Part shown: positions 25,128 to 33,120 of the stretch, piece by piece
Layout: each line of letters opens with the position of its first letter
Position numbering within the stretch: position 1 is the stretch's first letter
Position numbers and translations under genes: made by a program
Notes under the pieces: generated by a model
Told to the model about the DNA's origin: nothing
The model's database searches: none
The model's input: the letters and a program-made list of their open reading frames with translations, nothing else
Assembly: GCA_017472735.1 (NCBI GenBank)
Contig: JAFUOD010000017.1
Coordinates: 1 to 38,954, forward strand
DNA: 38,954 nucleotides
From: Oscillospiraceae bacterium
Lineage (GTDB): Bacteria; Bacillota; Clostridia; Oscillospirales; Ruminococcaceae
Direction: 5' to 3'

Positions 25128-25217
25128 GGAGAAATACCCAAGAGGTGAAGGGGCTCCCCTGCTAAGGGAGTAGGTCGGGTAACCGGCGCGAGGGTTCAAT
25201 TCCCTCTTTCTCCGCCA
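25128..25217 (+). tRNA. tRNA-Ser (anticodon GCT), attachment target
   Basis: The 90-nt sequence has a GGAGAAA/TTTCTCC acceptor stem, an anticodon stem CTCCC/GGGAG with loop CTGCTAA (anticodon GCT, reads AGC/AGU), a class II variable arm, GGTTCAATTCC T-arm and an encoded CCA. Its 3' 24 bases plus two downstream A residues form one copy of the 26-bp att repeat; the insertion leaves the tRNA intact. Confidence 0.96.
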
Positions 25218-25219
25218 AA
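25194..25219 (+). repeat. attL, left copy of the 26-bp att repeat
   Basis: The 26 bases starting GTTCAATTCCC and ending CCGCCAAA are identical to 38765-38790. The next base on either side differs between the copies. Confidence 0.93.
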
Positions 25220-25224
25220 TGATA

Positions 25225-25268
25225 AACCCCCATAAATACGCGCAAACGCCGTGTTTATGGGGTTTTCA
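25225..25268 (+). terminator. Element-borne terminator after tRNA-Ser
   Basis: CCCCATAAA (25228-25236) and TTTATGGGG (25254-25262) form a 9-bp stem with a GC-rich inner part and a TTTTCATTC tail. It lies inside the element, just after attL, and would end transcription from the tRNA promoter in place of the native terminator now displaced to the far side. Confidence 0.75.
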
Positions 25269-25301
25269 TTCATTTTTTAACACGCTTCAAGACGCATATT
25301 T

Positions 25302-25342
25302 TGACATCAAATTTCATCAAATTGATGTCAAAATTGATGTCA
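25302..25342. repeat. Left integrase arm-type site candidates
   Basis: TGACATCAA at 25302-25310 and TTGATGTCA at 25322-25330 and 25334-25342 are the same 9-mer in inverted and direct orientation. The motif recurs at 38716-38724 near the other end, as expected for arm sites of a tyrosine recombinase. Confidence 0.65.
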
Positions 25343-25454
25343 AAAATCTTGTTCATTTCAAGTAGCGTATCTCCACCAAAATGCGCTAAGACGAACCCGG
25401 AGATCATTATAACATCATCTGTGTTCGTCTTGACGATATCGTTGTTGAATTAAC

Positions 25455-25496
25455 AAAAAGCGCCGCCCTCCGAGGACACTCCCTGGAAGGCGGTGG
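25455..25496 (-). terminator. Terminator of the leftward element operon
   Basis: CCGCCCTCC and GGAAGGCGG (one G-T type mismatch) form a GC-rich stem followed on the minus strand by GCGCTTTTTG. It is 90 bp after the endolysin stop. Between it and the stop lies another small GC hairpin (AGCCCC/GGGGCT at 25533-25550); no gene was seen in 25,270-25,584. Confidence 0.65.
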
Positions 25497-25584
25497 TATT
25501 TTTTCAATATTTAATTTCTGCGCATCGGACAGCCCCCGCAGGGGCTATCCTCGGCTGTGCGCCTCGCAAGCAATCACAGCACAT

Positions 25585-26403
25585 TTATACAACAATAATT
25601 CCTTTAATGCCCTGCTTTGCAAGCTTTTTAACTGTAGCTTCGGCACTCGCCTTAGAGCGATAAGCGCCGACCTGTACCTTATAAAGGCTGCCTGACTTCA
25701 CTATCGCTGTCTTGTAGCCCAAGTCATTAAGTCTAAACACCATGGTGTTGGCGCCCGATTTCTTAGCATATGCACCTATCTGAACACGGTAGATTGACGC
25801 AGGTGCCTTGTCTTCCTCAAGCTTAAAGTTTTCCTTGAGCCAGTCGAAGATGACACCTGCTTCAGCTTTTGCAAGCTTAGCAAGGTTACTGTCATTGAGC
25901 AACCAGTTTGTGCTTCGTGTATTGGTGTGGAAACTGTGCTCAACGAGCAAGCCAACTGTGCCGACCGATGCCGCACCGCACATAACGCCGTACCAATCGC
26001 CATTAATGCCTTTGCGAGATTTATATTTTCCTTCCTGCTTCGTCTGCATTGTTTTAGCAATACACTTACTGAGTGCCTTGCCCAATTCGTCGCCCTTGCC
26101 GCTGACAGGCACAACGACTAACGGATAATCAGTCTTTTCGTCAGCATTACTGCCTACAGCATTTGAGTGTAGCGAGAGGAACAAGTGACAACCTTTTGAC
26201 TTTTTGCCTCGTGATGTTAGTGCAAGGTCTGTAGCCTGATTGGTACGAGTGGTTATAACTTCAACGCCGAGGGCTTCAAGCTCTTTTTTAAGGAGCAAGT
26301 GAAGTTTCCAAGTCATGTCAGATTCGTAATACTCTTTGTTTGCAGGGCTTCGGTTATATTTGCCGTAATGCCCGGCATCAAGACAGACTTTATATTTCGT
26401 CAT
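25585..26403 (-). CDS. N-acetylmuramoyl-L-alanine amidase with SPOR domain (endolysin)
   Basis: This is a zinc amidase of the Amidase_3 family that cuts the bond between MurNAc and L-Ala in peptidoglycan. The zinc and catalytic residues appear in CLDAGHYG (H12), the E at about 27, SLHSNA (H79) and LLVEHSFHTN (E155). A C-terminal SPOR domain (about 204-272, two YRVQIGAY/YKVQVGAY strands) binds glycans. A TTG at 26427 opens the frame, but AAAGGA precedes the ATG at 26403, giving 272 aa. It overlaps the holin gene by 14 bp and is the last gene of the operon, so it is the lysis enzyme of the element. Confidence 0.92.
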   Translation of the reverse strand: MTKYKVCLDAGHYGKYNRSPANKEYYESDMTWKLHLLLKKELEALGVEVITTRTNQATDLALTSRGKKSKGCHLFLSLHSNAVGSNADEKTDYPLVVVPVSGKGDELGKALSKCIAKTMQTKQEGKYKSRKGINGDWYGVMCGAASVGTVGLLVEHSFHTNTRSTNWLLNDSNLAKLAKAEAGVIFDWLKENFKLEEDKAPASIYRVQIGAYAKKSGANTMVFRLNDLGYKTAIVKSGSLYKVQVGAYRSKASAEATVKKLAKQGIKGIIVV

Positions 26404-26614
26404 TGCTATCATCCTTTGCAGTCTCAACTCTTGCGGCGTCTACCATACCCTCGCCGATTATGTAAGCTATAAGTGTTGCTGCGGCTGTGATTACAGCTAT
26501 GATCTGCTCGGAGGTAAGGTCGTTCACACCGAAGGCTACCAAAATAGCGGTTACAAACCCGATTACTGCCGCCCAGAACTTACGGGAGGTTAATTTCTGC
26601 TTCCAATTAATCAT
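26390..26614 (-). CDS. Phage holin
   Basis: This 74-aa protein (MINWKQKLTSRKFWAAVIGF...) is a small holin of the type common in clostridial phages, with two hydrophobic helices (about 13-31 and 38-60) separated by a short turn (GVNDLTSEQ) and a charged C-terminus. It lets the endolysin reach the cell wall. The frame opens at 26632, but AAAGGACG is spaced for the ATG at 26614. It overlaps the endolysin start, giving a canonical holin-lysin pair. Confidence 0.88.
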   Translation of the reverse strand: MINWKQKLTSRKFWAAVIGFVTAILVAFGVNDLTSEQIIAVITAAATLIAYIIGEGMVDAARVETAKDDSNDEI

Positions 26615-26628
26615 GTTTAATCGTCCTT

Positions 26629-27003
26629 TCAATAATTTTGTGTTTCCACCGACTCAGAGACAGCCTCAGCTATCTCCGAGTCGATTTTTTCGTTTAATGC
26701 GTCCTCAATACTCGCAAGCTCGTCCTCGATAACCTCTTGCTTGTCCGGGTGCTTATCAAGTATCTTAAGTTTAAATCTTAAAAACTTGATTTTGCCCTTG
26801 CAGACGTTCTCGGTTTTCGCTTTGTTTAAGTAAAACACCACCGTTGCGCCGAAAACACCGCCCGTAATGGGAATGGAGTAGGCAAACAGACTTGTGTCTT
26901 TGCCGAGAAAAGAGAATATATAACCAAGTGCGAGGTTTGCAACGAATATCACAGCGACCCAGCGAGTGAGACGCTTCGAAAATTCCTGCTTAGGTCTGCT
27001 CAT
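26629..27003 (-). CDS. Two-helix membrane protein of the lysis cassette
   Basis: I do not recognise a named family. From the ATG at 27001-27003 (MSRPKQEFSKRL...) the 124-aa protein has a basic N-terminus, two transmembrane helices (about 15-36 and 41-62) and a long charged C-terminal coiled-coil tail ending in acidic residues. Proteins of this layout often sit beside holins in Firmicute prophages. The frame extends to 27048, but that start is less likely. It overlaps the previous gene by 14 bp. A second holin or an anti-holin role is possible but not shown. Confidence 0.65.
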   Translation of the reverse strand: MSRPKQEFSKRLTRWVAVIFVANLALGYIFSFLGKDTSLFAYSIPITGGVFGATVVFYLNKAKTENVCKGKIKFLRFKLKILDKHPDKQEVIEDELASIEDALNEKIDSEIAEAVSESVETQNY

Positions 27004-27331
27004 GGTGGTTTTGATGAAGCGTGTTAACCCGTTCTTCGAGCGAATCAATACGCTTGTGAGCCTGCTTGGTCGATGCGGCTACTGCGGCAATGTTCTTGAC
27101 GTCTTCGAGGCGAAATTCTTCTTGCCTCTCTTGCTTACGCTTCATATCATCGATACCCGACTTAATATACCCGAGTTCGGTTAAGATAACGCCGTTGTTT
27201 TTGCCTTCACTCTCGGAATCGGTTCGCGAGGTTCGCCTAAAGGCGATCCACCCCAGAACGATAGCCGAGATTACTCCGAGCGCACTTAGAACAGGCGCAA
27301 TGTACGTTGTAAATGCATGCAATTTATTCAC
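26990..27331 (-). CDS. Membrane-anchored coiled-coil phage protein
   Basis: This 113-aa protein has one N-terminal transmembrane helix (about 10-28) followed by a basic patch (FRRTSR) and a long coiled coil (about 45-110). It resembles XhlA-like or hemolysin-associated phage proteins near lysis genes, but I cannot assign a family. The frame opens at a GTG at 27331; a TTG nine bases later has better spacing from AAGGACGG. It is 9 bp after the large tail protein. Confidence 0.6.
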   Translation of the reverse strand: MNKLHAFTTYIAPVLSALGVISAIVLGWIAFRRTSRTDSESEGKNNGVILTELGYIKSGIDDMKRKQERQEEFRLEDVKNIAAVAASTKQAHKRIDSLEERVNTLHQNHHEQT

Positions 27332-27340
27332 CGTCCTTTT

Positions 27341-30300
27341 TTAAGTGCCAATAGTGAAATGTTTAATTACCAACTGCGCAAATTCGTCATAGCTATAAAT
27401 TTGAATAACATTTGCTTGTATTTCCTCACCATCTGTCAATTTTGAATACATTAGCGATAATTGGTTTAAAAGTCCAGATGTATCGCCACTGTATGATGCA
27501 CTTCCAACAACAGTTCCGAAATTGTCAACATTTATTTGCACCATGACCGTGCCATTTTTTCGCGCGCTTGCAAAAACTTCGCTTAAATTTATTTCATTAT
27601 AATCCAGTGCCATGTTGGTGTTTGAGACAACAGTCGGAATCCCTAAACCATTTAAATCATACGTTTTATTTTCGTACACTAAATCGGGCAAAAATTCCTT
27701 TGGCAATTTATCGGGCATTAATTGATTAGCGTAAATACTAAAATAAGAATCCACACTTTCTCGCTGTCTACAGCCTGATATGCCAGAAGCATGTGAATAA
27801 TAAACAAACGGTTCTCCCGTGTCAGAAAGAGTATCGTCAATAATGTTTTGATTACCAATCGTCGCATACTCAATCGTGCCATTTGAAGTCGCTATTGACA
27901 TATTACGGGCAATTAAATTGTCATATGTAACGTCATTCCATATCACTCTATATGTTTCGCCGAGTTGTAATCTACAGTAGCCTGCCGAGCCTTCTTGATA
28001 CATGTCCATCCTGGAATTAATGTTTGTGTTTTCCACCAATGCAACTTCCTGCAAACTCCTTGTTGCCATCCATTCAGCATCAACAAACTTGTTATCAAGT
28101 TTTTTTATGACTTCGGGTATCTCGCCGATGACTTCAAGGGTGATTGTTTCTGCACCGTCTAAAGGTATCAGGAACCCGCCAAAGCCACCTTCTTCTGCAA
28201 ATTCTGGAAGGAAAAAGCCCATGAAGAATGGTTCACCCGTATCTGCGCCTCCAATTGGGCTTGAATTTCCCAGCGCATAGCCAGCTACGTCTGCCGCCGC
28301 AAAGTAATATGCAACGCAATTATAATTAACCCCGTTGTACACAATCGTACATTTATCGCCTTCTGTCGGTATCACATCTACAAGTGGAATTGTGTACATA
28401 TCCATGCTCTCGTTGAACAGCAACTCAGTTTCGGGCAAGATGGCACCTTCTTGCGCTTCGCTAATAACATAGGGATAACCCTCGGGCAAAAATTCGTTTG
28501 GCAACTTGTGATAAATATCTTTTTCAAGCGCATTGATGAAAAAGGAATAAGTGCCGCTATATTCGCTCTCGGTTCTTGATATAGTCATTTTTGTTGCGGA
28601 GGTAACTTCAATATAGAATGGATACTTGGTATATGTTTTATCACCAAGCGCAACTTTTCCGCTACTTGTATTTATGGCTTGCATTTTATACCTGTTGTCG
28701 CTCCAATTAACATCATACCAAGAGTCGGCTTTGATTTTTGTAAGCGTTTCGTCTTCCACTGTTAGCGTAACAGTTTCTGCACCTGCCACATATCGTAGCG
28801 TCGTGCTTGGTATAATTGACTCGCCTTGCGCCCATTCTTCATGCAATGCGTGCCATTCAGCATTGGCGGTATCAGCAAGAGCTTTAGCAAATGTTACTTC
28901 CGACCCGTCATATCCGCCCTCGACAGCATATTCATAGGCAGATTTTCCGTCGCCGCTTGTACCGTTTCTTACAGTGAACGTAGAAGTTGTGCCGTCCGAC
29001 AATGTTACTGTAATTATGTTTAAGCCGCTCGGCTCTGTCGATGTCGTTGTCTGTTCAACACTTTTAATACCTGTACTCGCAATGCTAAGAGGCTTTTGTG
29101 CGCTGTTAACCAATGGAGCGAGACCGTAATATGCGTCGTCATTAGCCGAAGATAATACGGCAATACCGCCATATGGCAACACGCCACTTTGTTCGCCTAA
29201 ATAGTGCACTATGTCGCCTAATTTTGCGTTCGGATATTTAGAACACAAAATCATATTAAAGCCGCCGTCAGTGGCGTCAATTGTCTGCACAATAATAACA
29301 TTCGTGCCGTCAGTACCGTCCTTGCCATCTGCGCCTGTATCACCTTTTTCACCTTGTGGGCCTTGTGCGCCTGTGTCGCCCTTTTCACCCTTTAAGTCGG
29401 CGCTCGATGTTCCGCTTGCCGAGGTTACTGTTAAGGTTGTGCCGTTCCATTCATGGGTAACTGATACACCATCCTTGCCATTAGCGCCGTCCTTGCCGTC
29501 AGCACCGTCTTTGCCGGGCTCACCTTGTGGGCCCTGTGCGCCGTCCTTACCGTCTGCTCCGTCTTTGCCGGCGGCTCCTGTTTCGCCTTTTTCACCCTGT
29601 GGGCCCTGTGCGCCTGTGTCGCCTTTTTCGCCCTTAAGGTCGGCGCTTGATGTTCCGCTTGCAGAGGTTATTGTAAGTGTTGTGCCATTCCATTCATGGG
29701 TAACAGATACACCGTCTTTACCTGGTTCGCCGTCTTTGCCGGGCTCACCTTGTGGGCCCTGTGCGCCGTCCTTACCGTTTGCTCCGTCTTTGCCGGCGGC
29801 TCCTGTTTCGCCTTTTTCACCTTGTGGGCCTTGTGCGCCTGTGTCGCCTTTTTCGCCCTTAAGGTCGGCGCTTGATGTTCCGCTTGCCGAGGTTACAGTT
29901 AAGGTTGTGCCATTCCATTCATGGGTAACAGATACACCGTCTTTACCTGGTGCGCCGTCTTTGCCAGGCTCGCCTTGTGGACCCTGTGCGCCGTCTTTAC
30001 CGGGTACACCGTCTTGGCCGTCTGCACCAGCGGGCCCTTGTTCGCCCGTGTCACCTTTGTCACCGATGATGCAAATACCCTCAACAACATCAATAGCCAA
30101 TAAAGAAGGATGGCCACTAACCGGTTCAAGCTTGCCAACAGCACCTCGAGATATATAGTTATTTGTTGCGCCAAAATAAAACGCGGTGTCCCCTTCTTTG
30201 GCGCTTGGATAATCCTCCTTACGGATAAATGGTTTATCTCCTACATTGCTTGATATCTCTGAATATATGCTGATAACACTACTACCTCCGTCGCCTTTAG

Positions 30301-31015
30301 CACCATCTGCGCCCCTTTCTCCTGGTGCGCCGTCTTTGCCAGGCTCGCCTTGTGGACCCTGTGCGCCGTCTTGACCCTCGGCTTTGACACCGGTGTCATC
30401 ATCACCGAGATACCAGTTGCCGTTTGTACCGATGTGAGGAGTAACGCCGTCTTTTACATTAGCGGCTTTATCTGCTGCGGCTTCGGCGGCTGCTACTGCC
30501 TCGTTTGCCGTCTTAACGGCTTCTCTTGAAGCTTCGACTGCTTTGCTTGCGGCAAGAGAAGCTTCAGCCGTTACCACCTTTGCATTTTCGGTTGCCGCAT
30601 TCGCATTTTGAGTTGCTGCGTTTGCGTGTGAAGCGGCGATCATCAACTCATCCACCCAATTCATTTCAGGGTTAGGAGGCACGGGGCCTGCTTCAAGGGA
30701 AGCGTCGGCGGTTGTTCTGTGCTTAGTTGATTTTGCAATTACATTGCCATTATAAAGTTGAAGCTGAATAACACCCTTGCCTGCTGCGGCCACTTCGGCA
30801 GCTGTAATATTCCATACTGCCGTTTTAGACTCAGCATTAAGTGTTAAAGTAACGGGATATGTCTCGCCATCAGGGCGGCTGAATAGCGCCGTTACAGAAG
30901 CCAAGGGGTATTGTGTCAACCAGTCTGATACATCAAATACTATTTGCCGATGGTTCGTCTCGCCTGTTCGGCCGATAAATATTGTGGTGTAATTTGTTTC
31001 TGCATTATATATCAC
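27341..31015 (-). CDS. Large tail-fibre/baseplate protein with collagen-like repeats
   Basis: The 1224-aa protein is probably the receptor-binding fibre of the element. Residues 1 to about 125 resemble the N-terminal domain of phage baseplate upper (BppU-type) proteins. An Ala-rich coiled coil (about 130-190) leads to several blocks of collagen-type Gly-X-Y triplets (GPQGEPGKDGAPG and similar, about 215-620), interrupted by near-identical beta units (VSVTHEWNGTTLTVTSASG). The C-terminal 600 residues hold beta-rich modules probably for carbohydrate or surface binding. The start is a GTG with only a distant AAGGA, so the exact start is less certain. The DNA shows strong internal repeats. Confidence 0.85.
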   Translation of the reverse strand: MIYNAETNYTTIFIGRTGETNHRQIVFDVSDWLTQYPLASVTALFSRPDGETYPVTLTLNAESKTAVWNITAAEVAAAGKGVIQLQLYNGNVIAKSTKHRTTADASLEAGPVPPNPEMNWVDELMIAASHANAATQNANAATENAKVVTAEASLAASKAVEASREAVKTANEAVAAAEAAADKAANVKDGVTPHIGTNGNWYLGDDDTGVKAEGQDGAQGPQGEPGKDGAPGERGADGAKGDGGSSVISIYSEISSNVGDKPFIRKEDYPSAKEGDTAFYFGATNNYISRGAVGKLEPVSGHPSLLAIDVVEGICIIGDKGDTGEQGPAGADGQDGVPGKDGAQGPQGEPGKDGAPGKDGVSVTHEWNGTTLTVTSASGTSSADLKGEKGDTGAQGPQGEKGETGAAGKDGANGKDGAQGPQGEPGKDGEPGKDGVSVTHEWNGTTLTITSASGTSSADLKGEKGDTGAQGPQGEKGETGAAGKDGADGKDGAQGPQGEPGKDGADGKDGANGKDGVSVTHEWNGTTLTVTSASGTSSADLKGEKGDTGAQGPQGEKGDTGADGKDGTDGTNVIIVQTIDATDGGFNMILCSKYPNAKLGDIVHYLGEQSGVLPYGGIAVLSSANDDAYYGLAPLVNSAQKPLSIASTGIKSVEQTTTSTEPSGLNIITVTLSDGTTSTFTVRNGTSGDGKSAYEYAVEGGYDGSEVTFAKALADTANAEWHALHEEWAQGESIIPSTTLRYVAGAETVTLTVEDETLTKIKADSWYDVNWSDNRYKMQAINTSSGKVALGDKTYTKYPFYIEVTSATKMTISRTESEYSGTYSFFINALEKDIYHKLPNEFLPEGYPYVISEAQEGAILPETELLFNESMDMYTIPLVDVIPTEGDKCTIVYNGVNYNCVAYYFAAADVAGYALGNSSPIGGADTGEPFFMGFFLPEFAEEGGFGGFLIPLDGAETITLEVIGEIPEVIKKLDNKFVDAEWMATRSLQEVALVENTNINSRMDMYQEGSAGYCRLQLGETYRVIWNDVTYDNLIARNMSIATSNGTIEYATIGNQNIIDDTLSDTGEPFVYYSHASGISGCRQRESVDSYFSIYANQLMPDKLPKEFLPDLVYENKTYDLNGLGIPTVVSNTNMALDYNEINLSEVFASARKNGTVMVQINVDNFGTVVGSASYSGDTSGLLNQLSLMYSKLTDGEEIQANVIQIYSYDEFAQLVIKHFTIGT
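29330..30060 (-). repeat. Internal tandem repeats in the tail-fibre gene
   Basis: A unit of about 225-243 bp is present three times, each with the same CCATTCATGGG core at 29447, 29690 and 29915. It encodes a VSVTHEWNGTTLT beta unit plus a collagen-like stretch. The copies are nearly identical, so recent duplication or gene conversion is likely. Confidence 0.9.
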
Positions 31016-31022
31016 TTAATTA

Positions 31023-31802
31023 TCACTTTTTCCTTCCTATTACGATATAGTTCAGCGTTGTAGCTGAAGTTGTCTTTTTGTTTGTGGTAAACTGCAGCCT
31101 TGTAGAACTGTTTCTTGTAAGCCCGCCCGATGATGTACCGTTGTTGTATATCCCTACGAAAGGCACATCTACATTAGTGCCTGAGGAATTGTCAACGCCG
31201 GTACCGTAAACAAAGGCATACAGTATTTCTGAAATAACTGTTGTTGAGGGGTTGATGTAGACAGATCTGCTGGTTGATGAGGCATATAACGAGACTGTGC
31301 CGGTTACCGAAGTAACGTCTTTAAATGTTCCTGTTATAAGCTTATCGTCAACGTATGCTGTTTTTCCCGATAGAATATCCGAAGCCGATGCAGTTGCATC
31401 TTCTGTGCCATATACAGTAAGTGTGCCGGTAAGCTTCTGACCGTTTACATAAGCAGTCTTGCCTTTGACTATTTGTGCCGCCGTTGCATTAGCGTCTGAA
31501 GTATCAAGTGCAGTCAATGTGCCTGTAAGCTTTTTGTTACCTGCATATGCTGTCTTACCTGAACGAATATCAGATGCCACGGCAGTAGCGTCGGCCGTAC
31601 CGTACACAGTAAGCGTGCCGGTAAGCTTCTGCTTGTTAACATAGGCTGTTTTGTCTTTGACTATATGCGAGGCCTGTGCCGTAGCGTCCGAGGTGAAGGC
31701 TTCAATCCTGGTATGAAAATCTTCAGCAGGTATTAGGTCTTGAGAGCCTTCAAATCCTCTTATAGCATTGGCAAGTGTCGTCAAGAATTCCTTAAGAGTC
31801 AT
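31023..31802 (-). CDS. Tail-fibre-type protein with GKTAYVNGQKLTGTL repeats
   Basis: This 259-aa protein starts with a helix (TLKEFLTTLANAIRGFEG) typical of the N-termini of clostridial phage fibre proteins, followed by four imperfect repeats of about 30 residues with the core DATA-x-AS-x-I-x2-GKTAYV-x3-KLTGTL, and a Ser/Thr-rich beta C-terminus. It is likely structural or adsorption-related; the exact role is unknown. The ATG at 31802 has GGAGGG at nine bases. It is 25 bp after the ParB-like gene, where an ordinary phage would have packaging and head genes. Confidence 0.75.
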   Translation of the reverse strand: MTLKEFLTTLANAIRGFEGSQDLIPAEDFHTRIEAFTSDATAQASHIVKDKTAYVNKQKLTGTLTVYGTADATAVASDIRSGKTAYAGNKKLTGTLTALDTSDANATAAQIVKGKTAYVNGQKLTGTLTVYGTEDATASASDILSGKTAYVDDKLITGTFKDVTSVTGTVSLYASSTSRSVYINPSTTVISEILYAFVYGTGVDNSSGTNVDVPFVGIYNNGTSSGGLTRNSSTRLQFTTNKKTTSATTLNYIVIGRKK

Positions 31803-31827
31803 TAGTAACTACCCTCCAAAGCTTCGC

Positions 31828-32496
31828 TTAAGTTTGGCTGCCCTTGATCTGCTTGGCGCCCATTGCTCGAAGGTCTTTTTTGACTTGCGGAAGGATCTTT
31901 GCGACCTCCTGCTTTTTAAGCGATTTTTCATACTGCCAATTAAAGTTTGATGTACCGATATCTCTAAGCAGGCGGTTGCGCTCTTTAATATCCTCGATTT
32001 TATCGAGCTTAAAAAGCTCACTCATTGAGATCTGGTTATCTATTGCTTTTTTCAGACCATCCTGATCAAGCTCGGCGAGTTTTAGCCTCTTGCGGATGGT
32101 GGACTCAGAAAAGCCGGTACGCTTTGCGACCTCGCTGACGGTATCGCCTAAGTCGATCATAAGCTGGAAGCCCTGCGCCTGCTCAAAGGCAGTGAGGTCC
32201 GAGCGCTGAATGTTTTCAAGAAGCATGGTTGAAAGCTGTGTCTTTTCGTCCATGTCAACAACAGCGCACGGTACCTCGGCAAGTCCTGCAGCTTTTGAAG
32301 CCGCCAAGCGACGGTGACCGATGATTACTCTGTAACGTGTGCCTGCTTCGTTTTCAAACGGCACAACGGTTAAATTCTGCATTATGCCGTTTTCTTTTAT
32401 GCTTTCGGAAAGCTCGGTAAGATCTCCGAGCTCTTTTCTTGGGTTCTGAGGGTGCGGTTCAAGCAATTCTACTGATAAATTTATAATTCCGTTCAT
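31828..32496 (-). CDS. ParB/RepB/Spo0J-like partition protein
   Basis: The 222-aa protein has the ParB N-terminal domain, with the nucleotide-binding GHRRLAASKAAGL motif (about 59-71), the ENIQRSDLTAFEQAQGF motif (about 93-109) and a helix-turn-helix (SEVAKRTGFSESTIRKRLKL, about 120-139). It may bind a parS-like site and CTP and serve segregation of a replicating form of the element, or act as a regulator; there is no ParA partner in the window. It has an AAAGGAG site and lies downstream of the rep module. Confidence 0.85.
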   Translation of the reverse strand: MNGIINLSVELLEPHPQNPRKELGDLTELSESIKENGIMQNLTVVPFENEAGTRYRVIIGHRRLAASKAAGLAEVPCAVVDMDEKTQLSTMLLENIQRSDLTAFEQAQGFQLMIDLGDTVSEVAKRTGFSESTIRKRLKLAELDQDGLKKAIDNQISMSELFKLDKIEDIKERNRLLRDIGTSNFNWQYEKSLKKQEVAKILPQVKKDLRAMGAKQIKGSQT

Positions 32497-32508
32497 GGTT
32501 CTACTCCT

Positions 32509-32703
32509 TTACTTACTCATCTGCTCAACTGATTGCATCAAGTTGTAATGCAGCTCGTCCAAATTTCTTATCCGCATTCTAAGGCCACATGCGGCTATTT
32601 CGTCGTTTTTAGCGACTGCTTCATCAAGCTCAGCTTTAATTTTATCGCGTCGTGTCTTTATGCGTGCGGCATCGGCACGGTATTGGGTTATTAAGTCAGT
32701 CAT
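32509..32703 (-). CDS. Small coiled-coil protein of unknown function
   Basis: This 64-aa protein (MTDLITQYRADAARIKTRRD...) is predicted entirely helical and rich in charged residues, so a coiled coil. A longer frame begins at 32736, but GGAGG lies six bases before the ATG at 32703. It starts inside the end of the 44-aa cysteine-rich gene and precedes the ParB-like gene. I do not recognise it. Confidence 0.65.
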   Translation of the reverse strand: MTDLITQYRADAARIKTRRDKIKAELDEAVAKNDEIAACGLRMRIRNLDELHYNLMQSVEQMSK

Positions 32704-32830
32704 GGTTATCCTCCAATTCGAAGCTGCATGGTTCATAATACTTACACCACAAGCAGCAATAGTGGCAGTTCTTATTAGGTCTCAGCCACAGTCTGAAGCG
32801 AGATCTTAGGTTATATCTCCTATGTATCAT
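32696..32830 (-). CDS. 44-aa cysteine-rich microprotein
   Basis: A short frame MIHRRYNLRSRFRLWLRPNK... carries the core CHYCCLWCKYYEPC, with five cysteines in a CxxCCxxC-type array. It begins with an ATGA overlap of the stop of the 97-aa gene, has GGAGAAA about ten bases upstream, and its stop overlaps the start of the 64-aa gene. This coupling makes it a likely real gene. A basic N-terminus plus a cysteine cluster suggests a small zinc-binding nucleic-acid protein (inference). Confidence 0.65.
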   Translation of the reverse strand: MIHRRYNLRSRFRLWLRPNKNCHYCCLWCKYYEPCSFELEDNHD

Positions 32831-33120
32831 TTGTCATTTTCTCCGTTCACGGGTATTCTGACGGCTGTGAAGGGAATCTTTTTCGCCGCGTCTGCAGGTT
32901 CATTTGCTTCGGGAAATTGTTGTCTTAAAAATTCAGCATATGTCTCAAGCGTTGCAATGGCAAACGGCACTTCAACAGGCGACATCGGGCACAACGCTTT
33001 AGTTATCATTGCAGAAAACTCCTGCATCACGCCTGTTGTAGTTGCCGCAGCAAGATCATCGTTTCCGGTGTAGATTGCTGTCGTTAAAAGTTCTATCAGT
33101 TTTTTTGTTTTTGCGCTCAT
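32827..33120 (-). CDS. Small helical phage-type protein of unknown function
   Basis: I do not recognise this 97-aa protein. It is helical in its first half (KTKKLIELLTTAIYTG) and has a proline-containing C-terminus (IPFTAVRIPVNGENDK). The start has AAAGGACG five to six bases upstream and lies inside the last 65 bp of the rep gene in another frame, which is the usual coupled layout in this operon. A DNA-related role is only suggested by position. Confidence 0.65.
   Translation of the reverse strand: MSAKTKKLIELLTTAIYTGNDDLAAATTTGVMQEFSAMITKALCPMSPVEVPFAIATLETYAEFLRQQFPEANEPADAAKKIPFTAVRIPVNGENDK

Noticed and set aside
25520-25572. A GC-rich hairpin (AGCCCC/GGGGCT with GCGCA/TGCGC flanks) as a third cloverleaf copy
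   Set aside because: It has only one clear hairpin and lacks the outer arms, linkers and flank shared by copies A and B.
29330-30060. Regular DNA repeats considered as a CRISPR array
   Set aside because: The unit is over 200 bp, is in frame and codes for protein repeats; there are no unique 30-40 bp spacers.
29211-30158. A 315-codon Pro/Ser-rich frame on the plus strand
   Set aside because: It is the mirror of the Gly-X-Y repeats of the tail-fibre gene; the repeating SPFSPCGPCAP pattern is produced by the antisense of the collagen-like codons.
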